From assembly GCA_037447655.1 (NCBI GenBank), contig JBBHKE010003070.1:188001-248000 (forward strand): 60,000 nucleotides of DNA, in the 5' to 3' direction. Shown here in pieces: positions 9,689-19,582 of this stretch. A model generated the notes under the pieces. The model did no database searches and was not told the DNA's origin. It was given only the letters and a program-made list of their open reading frames with translations. Position 1 is the stretch's first letter. Each line of letters opens with the position of its first letter. Origin of the DNA: Zygnema cylindricum. Taxonomy: Eukaryota; Streptophyta; Zygnematophyceae; Zygnematales; Zygnemataceae. The position numbers and the translations under genes are program-made.

Positions 9689-11475
9689 ACCAAGACTCTT
9701 CATCTCCCTTCCGCGCTACGGTCAGTACAGGTAAGTACTGTACAGTACACCGCGAATCGTTATTAGTGTCAATAACTCTAATTTGGGTTATTAAAATTTT
9801 GATTTTTTTTTTCAAATAGGATACATGATTTTAATTTTTCCTTGACGTTAATTAAGGTACCGTACAAAATAGCGTAAAGCCCGAAAATACAGTAAAATCT
9901 AAATAGTGTGGTGTACGGTCGATGTCAGACCGTACATCAATGTACCTTTTCAAGTGAAAATTTACAAAAAATAAATTACATCAGATGCCCACGCATAGGA
10001 ACGTGCGCTAAAAAAAATGGGATTAGTTTGGCACGTAAATTAGTATGGCATGTACAGATACTATAATTCTCGACGGCGTACGATTTCTTATATTTTGTAC
10101 GAATACATATACTACACCGTCGATCGTATTTAGCGTGTTGAACACTAATTCGGCGCCCCTAAATTTTGAGGGTTTTACCTAAAATAGGGTAAATGATATT
10201 AATTTTTCCTGTACGCTAATTACGAGATGAACAATTAGTGTACACCACTTTAATTTATGTAACTTTTTATTAGTGTGGACTACGGAACGTGTCGGTGCGT
10301 ATAAAAATGTACTTTTTACTTATACAAGTACGGGTATTTTAATAAAATATTTGCTATCACACGAAAAATTGCCCTGTGATTAAAAGTAAAAACGGATTTA
10401 GGAAAGCCCATTCGCACGCATTGAAAGGTACGTTTTTCTTATCGTAATGTGAACAGATAACCTTTTTAGAAACGCGACATTGCCTTTGTTACGTAAACGA
10501 ACTGATTGAGACTTAACCATGTAGCAAATTGACTGCAAATTTACGCTATTTAGGTACCGTTGTACTCTATTTTAGATCTTTTGGAAATATTAGAGTAAAC
10601 GTGTACTCTATTTTAGATTCATGTACACTAAAAAGGGGTCGTTTCCCCAACAACTGCACATATTAGAGTTCATCTTCACTCTAAAATGGGTTCACTTTGG
10701 GAAATGGCCAGAAATTAGAGTTAAAACCTGAACAAATTAGAGTTAATTCACCAGATTTATGGTTGAAAGCGTAACGCTGATGCAAAAACATAAAGGATAT
10801 CAAACTAACGGCAAATGCGGACGGACCACGGAATTTTTTATTTTTTTTTTGGAATCTCATCCAAACAGGTTTTCTTCATGGTGCGCTGGTGGCCACGGGA
10901 CTTTTTTTTTCACATTTTCAACATTTTCTGGACAAGACGCAAGTAGATATTATGACCTCTTCTTTCATGTATCTCCTCCCTCTCAACTTTTCAATGGGGT
11001 TTCGTCGTATTTTTTTGGGTTTTTTTCTAACGAACGGGACCAAACTTCAAGGCGACTAAGGTCATCGTTGTGGTGACAAGAATGCCACAACATAGGTAAG
11101 AATAAAATTCTTGACGTTAAGTTTAAAAAAAATAAACAAAACAAAAACTCTTCCAATTACTCTCTCCCTTTTCCCCAAATCTGCCCATTCCCTCCCCCCT
11201 CCCAAAAATCTTTCCTATCCCCCTTCTCTCCCTCTCCCTCTTCCCCGAATTAACCTTTTCCCTCCTCCTCTCCAAAAATCATCCCTTTCCTCCTTTCCAT
11301 CTCCCACTTCACCAAATCTGCCCTTTCCCTCACCCTCTCCCAAAAATCCTCCTTTTCCCCCTTCTTTCCCTCTCCCTCTTCCGCAAATCTGCTCCTTTCC
11401 CTCACCCTCTCCTAAAAATCCTCCTTTTCCCCCTTCTTTCCCTCTCCCTCTTCCACAAATCTGCTCTTTTCTCAT
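9689..11475 (+). repeat. Long repeat block, copy 1 (empty-site copy)
   Basis: From CAAGACTCTTCATCTCCC to the pyrimidine-rich minisatellite this block is repeated at 16693-20393 with high similarity. Copy 1 lacks the two insertions of copy 2, so it serves as the empty site: GGTAAGTAC at 9730-9738 and GTTAAAACC at 10720-10728 each occur once here. It contains an end motif CACCGCGAATCGTTATTAG at 9748-9766, an internal diverged duplication (9815-9857 with 10183-10224), and a cluster of ACTCTA/TTAGAGT words at 10560-10745. No gene is seen. It may be non-coding sequence that travels with the gypsy element downstream. Confidence 0.8.
11155..11475. repeat. Pyrimidine-rich minisatellite, 72-bp unit, copy 1
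   Basis: Almost pure C/T on the plus strand, with AAATCTGC and CCAAAAATCC words recurring at about 11173, 11245, 11312, 11383 and 11455. Because 72 is a multiple of three, long Pro/Phe/Leu/Ser frames (and Gly/Glu/Lys on the other strand) run through it. These are repeat artefacts. It directly precedes the gypsy coding sequence. Confidence 0.9.
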
Positions 11476-11487
11476 AACAATCCACGC

Positions 11488-13470
11488 ATGCTCCGGAATA
11501 ATGTCACTGGAGAGTTAGAGGAGCCTACTGCCACAGAACGGGAACATCTCATGCATTTTATTCCAGGCACGACTGCGGCCCCCGGCCTTACGGATAGACA
11601 GCGTTGCACTTTGTTGGGTAGGGTCATGGATCCTCAATCTTTATCATTTGTCTTAGGTCTCGGCCTTGCAGCTGGTCGCTACGCACAGAATCACCCCGTG
11701 CAACCAGCTGGGGGGGGGAATATAGCGGCTCCTTCACGGCTTGTTTCCTCTCGCACCTCTCCTAGTCTAAAGGGAAATCCATTTCAGTTTTTTCTCTTCC
11801 CTTCTCTCACACCGGCGGTTAAGGACATCTCCATCTATGATTTCCTCAACCCCAGTCATATGTCTTGGGAAATCCCGGCCTATACAGCCGTTCAATCCAC
11901 AATTTCATCGTTTCTTGGCCCTCCACCGCACTGGACAGCTGCATTTCCGACGCGTAGCTGGCACCATTGGGTGAATTGCTTGCAGCAAACTCCGGTAAAA
12001 TACGAGTTAGGCCACTCACTCATCGCCGATGAGCAAATTGCATTTGCTCAGGCAATGGAAGCTTTCACTATTAAGAGTCCGGAGACGCCCAAGTGGAAGT
12101 TCGGTTCCAGTCTCACAATGGCGGAACAGGCACTATTAAGTGACACAGTCACCCGTCATATAGATGCGTTTGCTTTCTCCATGAATGACCTTGGACGTCA
12201 TTCTACTTACAAAATGTCTATCGACCTTGAAGACGATCGACCTATCTTTAAGCCGAAACACCGTCTCTCTGAAATGGAATGGGAGATGGTGGACAAAAGA
12301 TGCGCTGAATTGGAAGAAGCCGGTCTAATCTATCGGTCGGATTCCACCTTTGCCGCCCCCACAGTCATGCCTAGGAAGAAAGATTCCGACGGAAATTTTA
12401 CTGAGCGAAGAATGTGTGGGGACTATCGAGAGCTCAATGCTCGGACCGTTCAAGACCGCCACCCTATGCCTCTAGCGGAGGAAATATTTGACCATGTAGG
12501 TGGTGCAAAGTTCTTTAGCATTCTTGACTTGCGTCAAGGGTTTAACCAGATTGAAATCGAGGAAAGAGATCGGCATAAAACTGCATTTTGGGGCAGTGAT
12601 GGTCGGTGGGAATGGGCAGTCATGCCTTTCGGTCTTAAAAACGCACCCGCCGTGTTTCAAAAAGTCATGGATTCGGTGCTGGGTGGATGTAAATTTGCCC
12701 GGTGCTACATCGATGACTTGATAATCGCTTCCGCCACGGTCGAGGAACACGCCCGCCATATTGAGTGGGTTCTCACCGAGTTGAAGAAAGTCGGGCTGAA
12801 GTGTCACCCAGCCAAGTGTACGTTCGGTGCGGAGGGAGTGCCCTACCTCGGCCATTTTATTTCGGCTGAGGGCATCACCCCCTTGGAAGCTAAGGTAGAG
12901 GCAATCACGAAATTGCCAGCTCCCACAGATCTCACTAGTCTGAGGGCTTTTCTCGGACTAGCCAATTATTACCGTCGGTTTGTACTAAATTTTAGTACGA
13001 TTGCTTCTCCCCTCAATGACCTTCTCAAAAAAGAAGTGCCTTTTGTTTGGGGACCCGCCCAAGTAGAAGCGTTTCAAAAACTGAAAACCGCCCTCTCTAG
13101 CGCTCCCATTCTTCGACCTCCTAACCACAAGCTTCCCTTTTGCCTACAAACCGATTTCGGGAAGCCAGGCATTGCGGCTATTTTAACGCAAAGAGAGTTG
13201 AATGGAGAGGAATACGTAGTGGCATACGCTAGCCGGAGCAATAACCGAGCTGAATCTAATTACAGTAGTTATGAGGGTGAATGTCTCGCCGCGGTATGGG
13301 GTATTGTTCATTTTCGACATTATCTTTACGGCAAGCCATTCACGCTCCTAACTGATCATCAACCCCTTCATTGGTTGATGACCAACGATAAGCTTTCAGG
13401 GAAGCTTGCCCGATGGGCTTTAATTTTACAAGAGTACGACGTTGAGATCATCATCGGCCCGATTTGTTAA
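11488..13470 (+). pseudogene. pol: Gypsy pol part 1: reverse transcriptase and RNase H
   Basis: 660 codons. Residues about 1-220 are unassigned and may be the gag/protease end, but no Asp-Ser/Thr-Gly is present. RT spans roughly 240-470, with Tyr-Arg-Glu-Leu-Asn, the Met-Pro-Phe-Gly-Leu block and the catalytic Tyr-Ile-Asp-Asp at 407-410 (12706-12717), followed by Tyr-Leu-Gly-His. RNase H carries Asp556, Glu598 and Asp623 (Thr-Asp-His-Gln-Pro-Leu), the expected acidic triad. The frame is lost near 13460, where the RNase H to integrase junction continues in the frame of the next entry, a 1-nt frame change. The catalytic residues are intact up to that point. Confidence 0.9.
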
Positions 13471-14684
13471 GCTTGAACGCCGACGGGATTTCTCGGAATC
13501 CACTACCTCGGACCACCGATAACGGAGTCCGACAAGATTTCGACGAGGATGAGGTACTAGTAATGTTGGCTGGTGCCTATATCATTTGCTGTCTCTCTTC
13601 TGTTCCTCACCCTCGACCGGCCACAGATCCGTGGCGCGACGGCCCATTAATCCTCTTCCTCTCCTCTCAAACACTTCGGCCCGGTACTACCGCCGAGGAG
13701 GAAGACGGAGTGGAGAAACGAGCCAAAATTTTTTTGTGGCTCGGCGGATCTTTAGTTCGATTGCTGGCGGACAGCAGTCATCGGCATGTTCCCGGGCCAA
13801 CCAAGCGTTTGTCCTTGATTGAGCAGATACATACCGAGCTTGGCCATTATGGGACCAAGCGTACTTTGAGCCTTGTACATGCACGCTATTGGTGGTCTAG
13901 AATGCGGGCGGATGTGGCGGCCATTCTCCATAAATGCGCCACATGCGACCGGCTACTCACCTCTTTTTGTAATCGGCAGGTGTCTCTACAACCATTGCCC
14001 ATCAGAGGATTGTTTTATCGCTCGTCTGTGGATCTCGCCGGACCGTTTCCCTTATCTCAAAAGGGGAAACAATACACCATGATAATGATTGAAAATTTTA
14101 GCAAGTGGGTAGATGTGGTCGCTCTTCCCCACAAGACCGCTAAATTGACCACTGCTGCTTTTAAAGAGCACGTTCTCATGCGTTATGGAGCTCCTGCGGA
14201 GGTTCTCACGGACCAGGGTACGGAGTTCCGCGGGGAATTTCAAGAGATGTTGGATGAAGCTTTAATTGATCATCGCCGGACGAGTCGTGATCACCCACAA
14301 GCCGATGGCTTAGCGGAACGAGCCGTCCAAACTTTCAAGCGGGCTCTTCGAAAGCATTGTTTGGAGAAACACATCTCTGTTTGGGACGAATCCTTGGGCT
14401 ATATCACCATGGGGTACCGGATGTCCGTACAGGCTAGTTTGGCTAATTTCAGCCCGTACTATATTCTCTTCGGCCGAGCACCCTTGCTCGGTCGGAATAT
14501 TCAGAAAGCAGCAAGTTTACCTTTGCCTCTAATGTCTGACACCATATTCTTGGAAGAACTAACTCGCCGTGCTTTCTTTTCGCTCGTGAGATGCCCATGG
14601 CTTTTGATAATTTGCAGATTGCCCAACATCGGGATACCTTGCGCTTTGCCACTACGCGAAGTGGCAGTTACAAGCCTCAACTGA
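13464..14684 (+). pseudogene. pol: Gypsy pol part 2: integrase
   Basis: The first residues, Asn-Ala-Asp-Gly-Ile-Ser-Arg, are the usual end of gypsy RNase H, confirming continuation from part 1 after a frameshift. Zinc-binding H-H-C-C is visible as His-x3-x-His in the HTELGHYG block and Cys-Ala-Thr-Cys. The DDE core has Asp190 (14031), Asp250 (14211) and Glu285 (14316), a DD35E spacing. After about codon 374 (near 14585) the homologous sequence moves to the frame of the next entry, so the tail of this frame is not real protein. Confidence 0.9.
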
Positions 14685-15139
14685 AATCTTACCAAGTTGG
14701 AGATTACGTGTACCTTCGTCGACAATCTTTCGACACTTTGGACACGGATGTTTCACCACACATTCTTCGTGTGGTGGAAATATATGCTAATGGGATGTTG
14801 GGTTTGCAGGGTGCGGATACAAGGATAATTGGAGAGCATTCAAAGAACTGTGCACCTTGTTACTTACCAGATTTGTCACAGGATATGGATCCGATGAGGA
14901 TGCCAATCACAGAGGCGACGGAATGTACCATTTGCAAACGAGCAGACGGCGAGACTTCTATGCTCTTGTGCGACCATTGTAACCAAGGGTTCCACATGGA
15001 GTGTTTAGTTCCTCTATTGACAGCTATGTCAGGTGGCCATTGGTTTTGCCATGGCTGTCGTGAGCTGCCAGCGATTTTGACCAGCTCCTCCGCAAGCAAA
15101 GGAGCTGGGGGGGGAATTATAGGATTCACTTCTTGCTAG
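14591..15139 (+). pseudogene. pol: Gypsy pol part 3: integrase C-terminus with PHD finger
   Basis: Residues about 1-100 look like a gypsy integrase C-terminal region (Tyr-Gln-Val-Gly-Asp-Tyr-Val-Tyr-Leu-Arg-Arg at 34-44). Residues 112-156 form a C4HC3 PHD finger: Cys112/Cys115, Cys127/Cys130, His135/Cys138, Cys153/Cys156, with the Trp-Phe-Cys ending typical of the family. PHD fingers bind histone H3 tails, often depending on Lys4 methylation. At this position many plant and fungal gypsy elements carry a chromodomain, so a targeting role is a reasonable inference. The frame ends just past the polypurine tract. The ATG is internal to pol, not a real start. Confidence 0.85.
15098..15116 (+). promoter_or_regulatory. 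Polypurine tract of the gypsy element
   Basis: AAAGGAGCTGGGGGGGGAA lies directly before the LTR-like module that begins ATTATAGGATTCAC and recurs at 16504. A purine run at this place is the plus-strand primer of LTR retrotransposons. A second G9 run in similar context (AGCTGGGGGGGGGAATATAG, about 11706) lies inside the pol frame and is unexplained. Confidence 0.6.
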
Positions 15140-15306
15140 GGGACTATTCTTCCCTTTTTATTCTTTTGGTCATCTTCACATTTATTCTTTTGCATGTTGT
15201 ATATACATTTTGCCCATCTCATTCATTTTCGTTTGTATATATGTTTGGAGCATGACTTTGCTGGGGGGGATGCATGTTCGCTCTTTCTAGTCTCTCATGC
15301 ACGACA
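15115..15306 (+). repeat. Gypsy LTR-start module, copy A
   Basis: About 190 bp from AATTATAGGATTCACTTC to CTCTCATGCACGACA. It recurs nearly unchanged at 16504-16695 (copy B) and from its middle at 20664-20809 (copy C). The sequence following each copy is different: 20-bp repeats after A, the long repeat block after B, unassigned sequence after C. Confidence 0.75.
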
Positions 15307-15339
15307 GCTGTCATACCGCATGGTATCGGACGCATGCGC

Positions 15340-15545
15340 GCACCACATTTTGCATGCGTACACGATATCGCGCACGCACGCACAATATTGTGCTCGCGTG
15401 CGCGATATTCTGCATGCGTGCACAATACGGTGCACCCACGCGCAATATTGTGTCCACGCTCACGATATCGTGCACGCGAGAACGATATTCGGCGTGCGCG
15501 TGATTTCATTCACGCGCGCACGATATTTCGGCGTGCGTGTATGAT
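15340..15545. repeat. 20-bp tandem repeat with palindromic core
   Basis: About ten units in exact 20-bp register (15361, 15381, 15401 and so on), for example CACGATATCGTGCACGCGAG. Each contains a full or degenerate palindrome of type CACGATATCGTG and alternating CG/CA steps, so units can pair within and between each other. It lies in the 3' LTR-like region of the gypsy element. Frames rich in Ala-Arg-Thr-His-Asn-Ile across it are artefacts of the repeat. Confidence 0.85.
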
Positions 15546-15586
15546 TTTCGGTCGCACGTGCGACCCCGGTTTATTTATGTTTGATG

Positions 15587-15935
15587 TGTACGCGATTCGC
15601 GTACACGTCTAATAGAACAAATACTAATTTCGTGCGTGGTACCATGTCGTTTCATGCGCAGGTACACATTTTTCAAGTATTTCGTGCGATACCATATATT
15701 TCGTGCGATATGTTTCGTTTCGTGCGTACGCACGCGATTTTGGGAGTATCGACGTGAAGTATCGTTTGGAGGCGTATCGCGATTTCCGGGCGACGCTTCG
15801 ATACATATGTTTATTTAAGTTGCGAACCCATGTAGGTTCGCGCATACATGTAGTTAGGGAGGGTTTTTACCCTCGGACAGTGGATTATGCGGAACGTGCG
15901 GTAGACAATGTTGGCCGCCTATTGGCCAACATTCT
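15587..15935. other. Hairpins in the gypsy LTR-like region
   Basis: GTGTACGCG-ATT-CGCGTACAC (about 15587-15607) is a perfect 9-bp-arm palindrome. AATGTTGGCC-GCCTATT-GGCCAACATT (about 15907-15933) is a perfect 10-bp stem with a 7-nt loop. Between them lie repeated TTTCGTGCGATA words. They may form RNA structure in the LTR transcript. No TATA box or polyadenylation signal can be assigned firmly. Confidence 0.6.
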
Positions 15936-16503
15936 AAGTAGTTCTTTCATGTGAACTAGCCTAGACTTAGGTTAGGGTTTGCGTAGGCGTAGCGTAGCTA
16001 ATACTTAGTCTATTTTCAGACTTAGAATTTCTAGCTTTTGGACAAGAATTTTCTCTTGGCGGCGGAGCTTTCTCTTGCTCTCTCTCTCACCGATTGCTCA
16101 AGTTTCTTCCTTTCTTTTGCTAGCTAGCGGTAGAGGCTAGATAGTTTACGCACATTCTCCCTTGTAATTTTGCCCACGCTTTTAATCCACGCGGCTCAAA
16201 GCCAAGTCCGGAAGGTTTCCCTCCAACTTGTGTCATTTTTGGGAAGTGGTGGATTGGAGTTCGTGTGGAGAAGCATCCGGATCCGGCTGCCCTTCCCACG
16301 GACAACTAGACGGTTTGGGTGTTTGTTTTGTGTTGTTTGTATTTTCGGTTGGGAATGGAAGGGTGAATTTTGGCTGAATTTTGAGTTTTCCTTGTTTCTG
16401 GTTGGAATTATTTATTTTGCTTCGTTGCTTTTGTACGAGATAACTCTTGTAAAGAATACGTTGAAGACCCAAGAGCCTAGTGGCTACCTTGTGGCTGAGT
16501 ATA

Positions 16504-16695
16504 AATTATAGGATTCACTTCTTGCTAGGGGAGTATTCTTCCATTTTTATTCTTTTGGTCATCTTCACATTCATTCTTTTGCATGTTGTATATACATTTT
16601 GCCCATCTCATTCATTTTTGTTTGTATATATGTTTGGAGCATGACTTTGCTGGGTGGGATGCATGTTCGCTCTTTCTAGTCTCTCATGCACGACA
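16504..16695 (+). repeat. Gypsy LTR-start module, copy B
   Basis: Copy of 15115-15306, differing by a few bases. It joins the long repeat block exactly at CACGACA/CAAGACTC, so copy B ends where copy 2 of that block begins. This implies that the unit 9689 to 16695 as a whole was duplicated, or that this junction is an element end. Confidence 0.7.
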
Positions 16696-16741
16696 AGACT
16701 CTTCATCTCCCTTTCGCGCTACAGTCAGTATAGGTAAGTAC

Positions 16742-16942
16742 AAACGCCCATACAAGTGTGGGACCTTCGGCACCTCGCGGCAAGTCTCGCCGACATTCGA
16801 CACCTCTTGGGATTGGGTACGAGAAATAGGGTTTTGGGTTGTTTTTTTAATAAAAAAAAAAACAAAAACCGAAAAAATAAACCCTAAACGAGCGGTCGTG
16901 GACGTCTTCGGCACCCTGGGGGCCAAAAAGTTGCAAGATTCA
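16742..16942. mobile_element. 201-bp insertion with 9-bp TSD GGTAAGTAC
   Basis: GGTAAGTAC occurs at 16733-16741 and 16943-16951 in copy 2 but once (9730-9738) in copy 1, so the 201 bp between are an insertion. Inside is an imperfect hairpin, AGGGTTTTGGGTT against AAACCCT, around a long T/A run, and the word CTTCGGCACC twice. Clear terminal inverted repeats are not seen. A 9-bp duplication is typical of Mutator-like elements, but the class is uncertain. Confidence 0.65.
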
Positions 16943-18169
16943 GGTAAGTACTGTAAAGTACACCGCGAATCGTTATTAGTGTCAATAACTCTAATTTGGG
17001 TTGCTAAATATTGACTTTTTTTTCAAATAGGATACATGATTTTAATTTTTCCTTGACGTTAATTAAAGTACCGTACAAAATAGCGTAAAGCCCGAAAGTA
17101 CAGTAAAATCTAAATAGTATGGTGTACGGTCGATGTCAGACCGTACATCAATGTACCTTTTCAAGTGAAAATTTACAAAGAATGAATTACATAAGATGCG
17201 CAGGCATAAGAACGTGCGCTAAAATAAGTGGGATTAGTCTGGCACGTAAATTACTATGGCATGTACGGATACTATAATTCTCGACGGCGTATGATTTCTT
17301 ATATTTTGTACAAATACATATACTACACCGTCAATCGTATTTAGCGTGTTGAACAATAATTCGGCGCCCATAAATTTTGAGGGTTTTACCTAAAATATGG
17401 TAAATGATACTAATTTTTCCTGTACGCTAATTACGAGATGAACAATTAGTGTACAACACTTTAATTTATGTATTTTTTTATTCGTGTGGAGTACGGAACG
17501 TGTCGGTGCGTATAAAAACGTACTTTTTAATTATACAAGTACGGATATTTTAATAAAATATTTGCTATCACACGAAAAATTGCCATGTGCTTTAAAGTAA
17601 AAACGAGTTTAGAAAAGCCCGTTCGCACGCGTTGAAACTTACATTTTTCTCGTCGTTACGTGAACAAATAAACCTTTTTATATCCGCGACATTGCCTTTG
17701 TTACGTAAAGATACTGATTGAGACTTAACTATATAGCAAATTGACTGAAAATTTACGCTATTTAGGTACCGTTGTACTCTATTTTAGATCTTTTTGTAAA
17801 TAATAGAGTAAACGTGCACTCTATTTTAGATTCATGTACACTAAAAATGGATCGTTTCCCCAACAACTGAACATATTAGAGTTCATATTCACTCTAAAAT
17901 GGGTTCACTTTGGGAAATGGCCAGAAATTAGAGTTAAAACCATAGTTGTTCAAAACTTATTTTACGCACGTTTCGTACGCGCGTACGAAACTGGAGAGGT
18001 CGATTTGAAAAAATCGTAAAAAACCTTAATCACATTTTTCCGAACAAATCCGTACATTTAAAAGAAATTGAATTGAACATGTACCGCAGTTTGTACGCTT
18101 TGCGTTAAAAGAGCGGTGAAAAACATTATGTAATTATATTATTATCACACTTCATGTATGTATCAAAAC

Positions 18170-18330
18170 ATCTACATCAACTGGTTAAGGACGAGTGTAT
18201 CGATGAATTCAGACGACGTACATAGGCGCGCGTACATAGGCGCAGGTTCAAATCTTGCTAATTGCATTTTTTTAATAATAAAATTGCCTGTTTGCTTAAC
18301 AGACAGGCAGCCATGGCCTTCTCCCTCTAC
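18170..18330 (+). repeat. tRNA-like module with A and B boxes (SINE-like head)
   Basis: TGGTTAAGG (18182-18190) fits a tRNA D-arm/A box. GCAGG-TTCAAAT-CTTGC (18242-18258) is a T-arm with a 7-nt loop and a 5-bp stem including one G-T pair, and contains the B box GGTTCAAATCT. The spacing of about 60 nt resembles tRNA-Ser/Leu with a long variable arm. No closed acceptor stem is found, so this is not a functional tRNA gene. About 50-60 bp downstream is GGCAGCCATGGC, a word also placed after tRNA-like modules in the LTRs of copia families B and D. Confidence 0.5.
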
Positions 18331-18785
18331 TTCTCCGCGAACATGCAACTTCAAAAAAACAAAGTCAGGCTAAATGCAGATTCCATTTTTCATCATTCAA
18401 CATTGCACGAAGTAACACATTGATAAAAAATACAAAAACAATCCCATTAGAACAAAAAAAAAATACATATATGTCTTTTAACTATTTTTACTCTAAATCT
18501 TCTTTATTTAACAGTTTACTAACTATTGTCGTGGCGTCGGTAATGGCGTCTTCTGTGATTTTTCGCATTCAGCTGTTTAAGTAATAAGGGCGGCTTCTTT
18601 TCGAATTTTGAAGAAGACGCCCATACAAAATTTGAACTCACGGCGCTCAAATAGTGTGACACCGCAACGTCTCGTTTTGGAAATATTTGTAGACGTCACA
18701 TTATTTTCCCATACAATCCATGTACATTCTGTTTGGTTTACTGAACAGAAAGTACGGATACGTGCATCGAATCTTTTTTGTAAAC

Positions 18786-18987
18786 TACACCTTGAATCGT
18801 TATTAGACTTATGTACTCTATATCGGCGCCCCAAAATTTTGACATCGATACCTTAAGTAGAATAAGTTATACTATTTAAGGACGTGGACCATAATCTGCC
18901 ACGTCTCCAGCACTAAATTAATATCAATGACACTATTTAATTTTTGACACTAATAATTTCTTTAGTCTAATAACGATTCACGGTGTA
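18786..18987. mobile_element. MITE, 202 bp, with 24-bp terminal inverted repeats
   Basis: The ends at 18786-18809 and 18964-18987 are inverted copies matching at 23 of 24 positions, core GTGAATCGTTATTAGACT. There is no coding capacity. Single copies of the same end occur at 7661-7687 (reverse) and 9746-9766 and 16960-16980 (forward), so a family of these ends is dispersed in the window. No clear target-site duplication. Confidence 0.7.
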
Positions 18988-19126
18988 CCGTACAGTTTCC
19001 GTAAAAAAAATAACTGTTACAGTATTTTTTTATTAGTTTCCGTAAAATGTCAATTTCAATTTACAGTAGACGTTTTTTTGCGTATTTTTGAAAAGTCACG
19101 TACAATACGTAGAAACTGCAAAAAAC

Positions 19127-19582
19127 ATAGTTGTTCAAATCGTGTGATTTTTTCCTTTTTTCCGATTAAAACGTATAATTCGTGACTTTTGAATAAATCG
19201 GAAAAAAACGCGATGTACTTTCTGTCCGGTTAACTGAACGGCTAATTCACGGAAACTGTATGTACAGTAACTGTATGGTTTTGTACCAAAAAAGTACGAA
19301 ATTTGACTAAAAGATACGTTGCACTTCGTAGTACTTTCTGTCTAGTAAACTGAACAGAAATATAACGGGAAACGCATCTAATTGTAACAAAATTGTACTC
19401 GACTATGACTAAAAGAGATCGAATCAGATGCATAATGTACAAATCAAAGTATATGTAAACCAATTTTTATATGTGCGGAAGACGCAAGAAAATTCATTAA
19501 CGATTAACGATTTTTCGTGCTGTTACGCCATATGTATGATCTGCCGGACAAATCGCCGCACGAAACGCCGTGAACAACTATG
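19127..19582. mobile_element. Candidate nested element with ATAGTTGTTCA ends
   Basis: CATAGTTGTTCA at about 19128 and its complement TGAACAACTATG at about 19570 give a 12-bp inverted repeat, the same words as the ends of the enclosing 17942-19620 insertion. In between are repeated TACTTTCTGT...ACTGAAC words (about 19212 and 19331). It may be a second, smaller member of the same family. No target-site duplication was found. Confidence 0.4.

Larger units (their letters stand above)
11485..16504 (+). mobile_element. Ty3/gypsy retrotransposon, 5'-truncated, ending in PHD finger
   Basis: Order of domains is reverse transcriptase, RNase H, integrase, PHD finger, polypurine tract (about 15098-15116), then an LTR-like 3' region (15115-16504). 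This RT-RH-IN order is that of Ty3/gypsy elements (Metaviridae). No gag capsid domain, zinc knuckle or protease triad is found upstream. The coding part begins abruptly after the minisatellite, so the 5' end is missing or was never assembled. Two frameshifts break pol. No target-site duplication can be assigned. Confidence 0.85.

Noticed and set aside
11111-11518. Pro/Phe/Ser-rich frame and its Gly/Glu/Lys antisense counterpart
   Set aside because: The 72-bp minisatellite has a period divisible by three, so frames stay open without selection. The same occurs at 20010-20579.
15194-15612. Overlapping plus and minus frames over 15.2-15.6 kb
   Set aside because: They follow the 20-bp repeat and the LTR module. 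Residue repeats mirror the DNA repeat.
16583-17014. 143-codon frame
   Set aside because: Spans LTR module B, the start of the long repeat and the 201-bp insertion, three unrelated pieces.
18170-18260. Functional tRNA gene
   Set aside because: D- and T-arm-like parts are present but no acceptor stem or convincing anticodon arm closes the cloverleaf.
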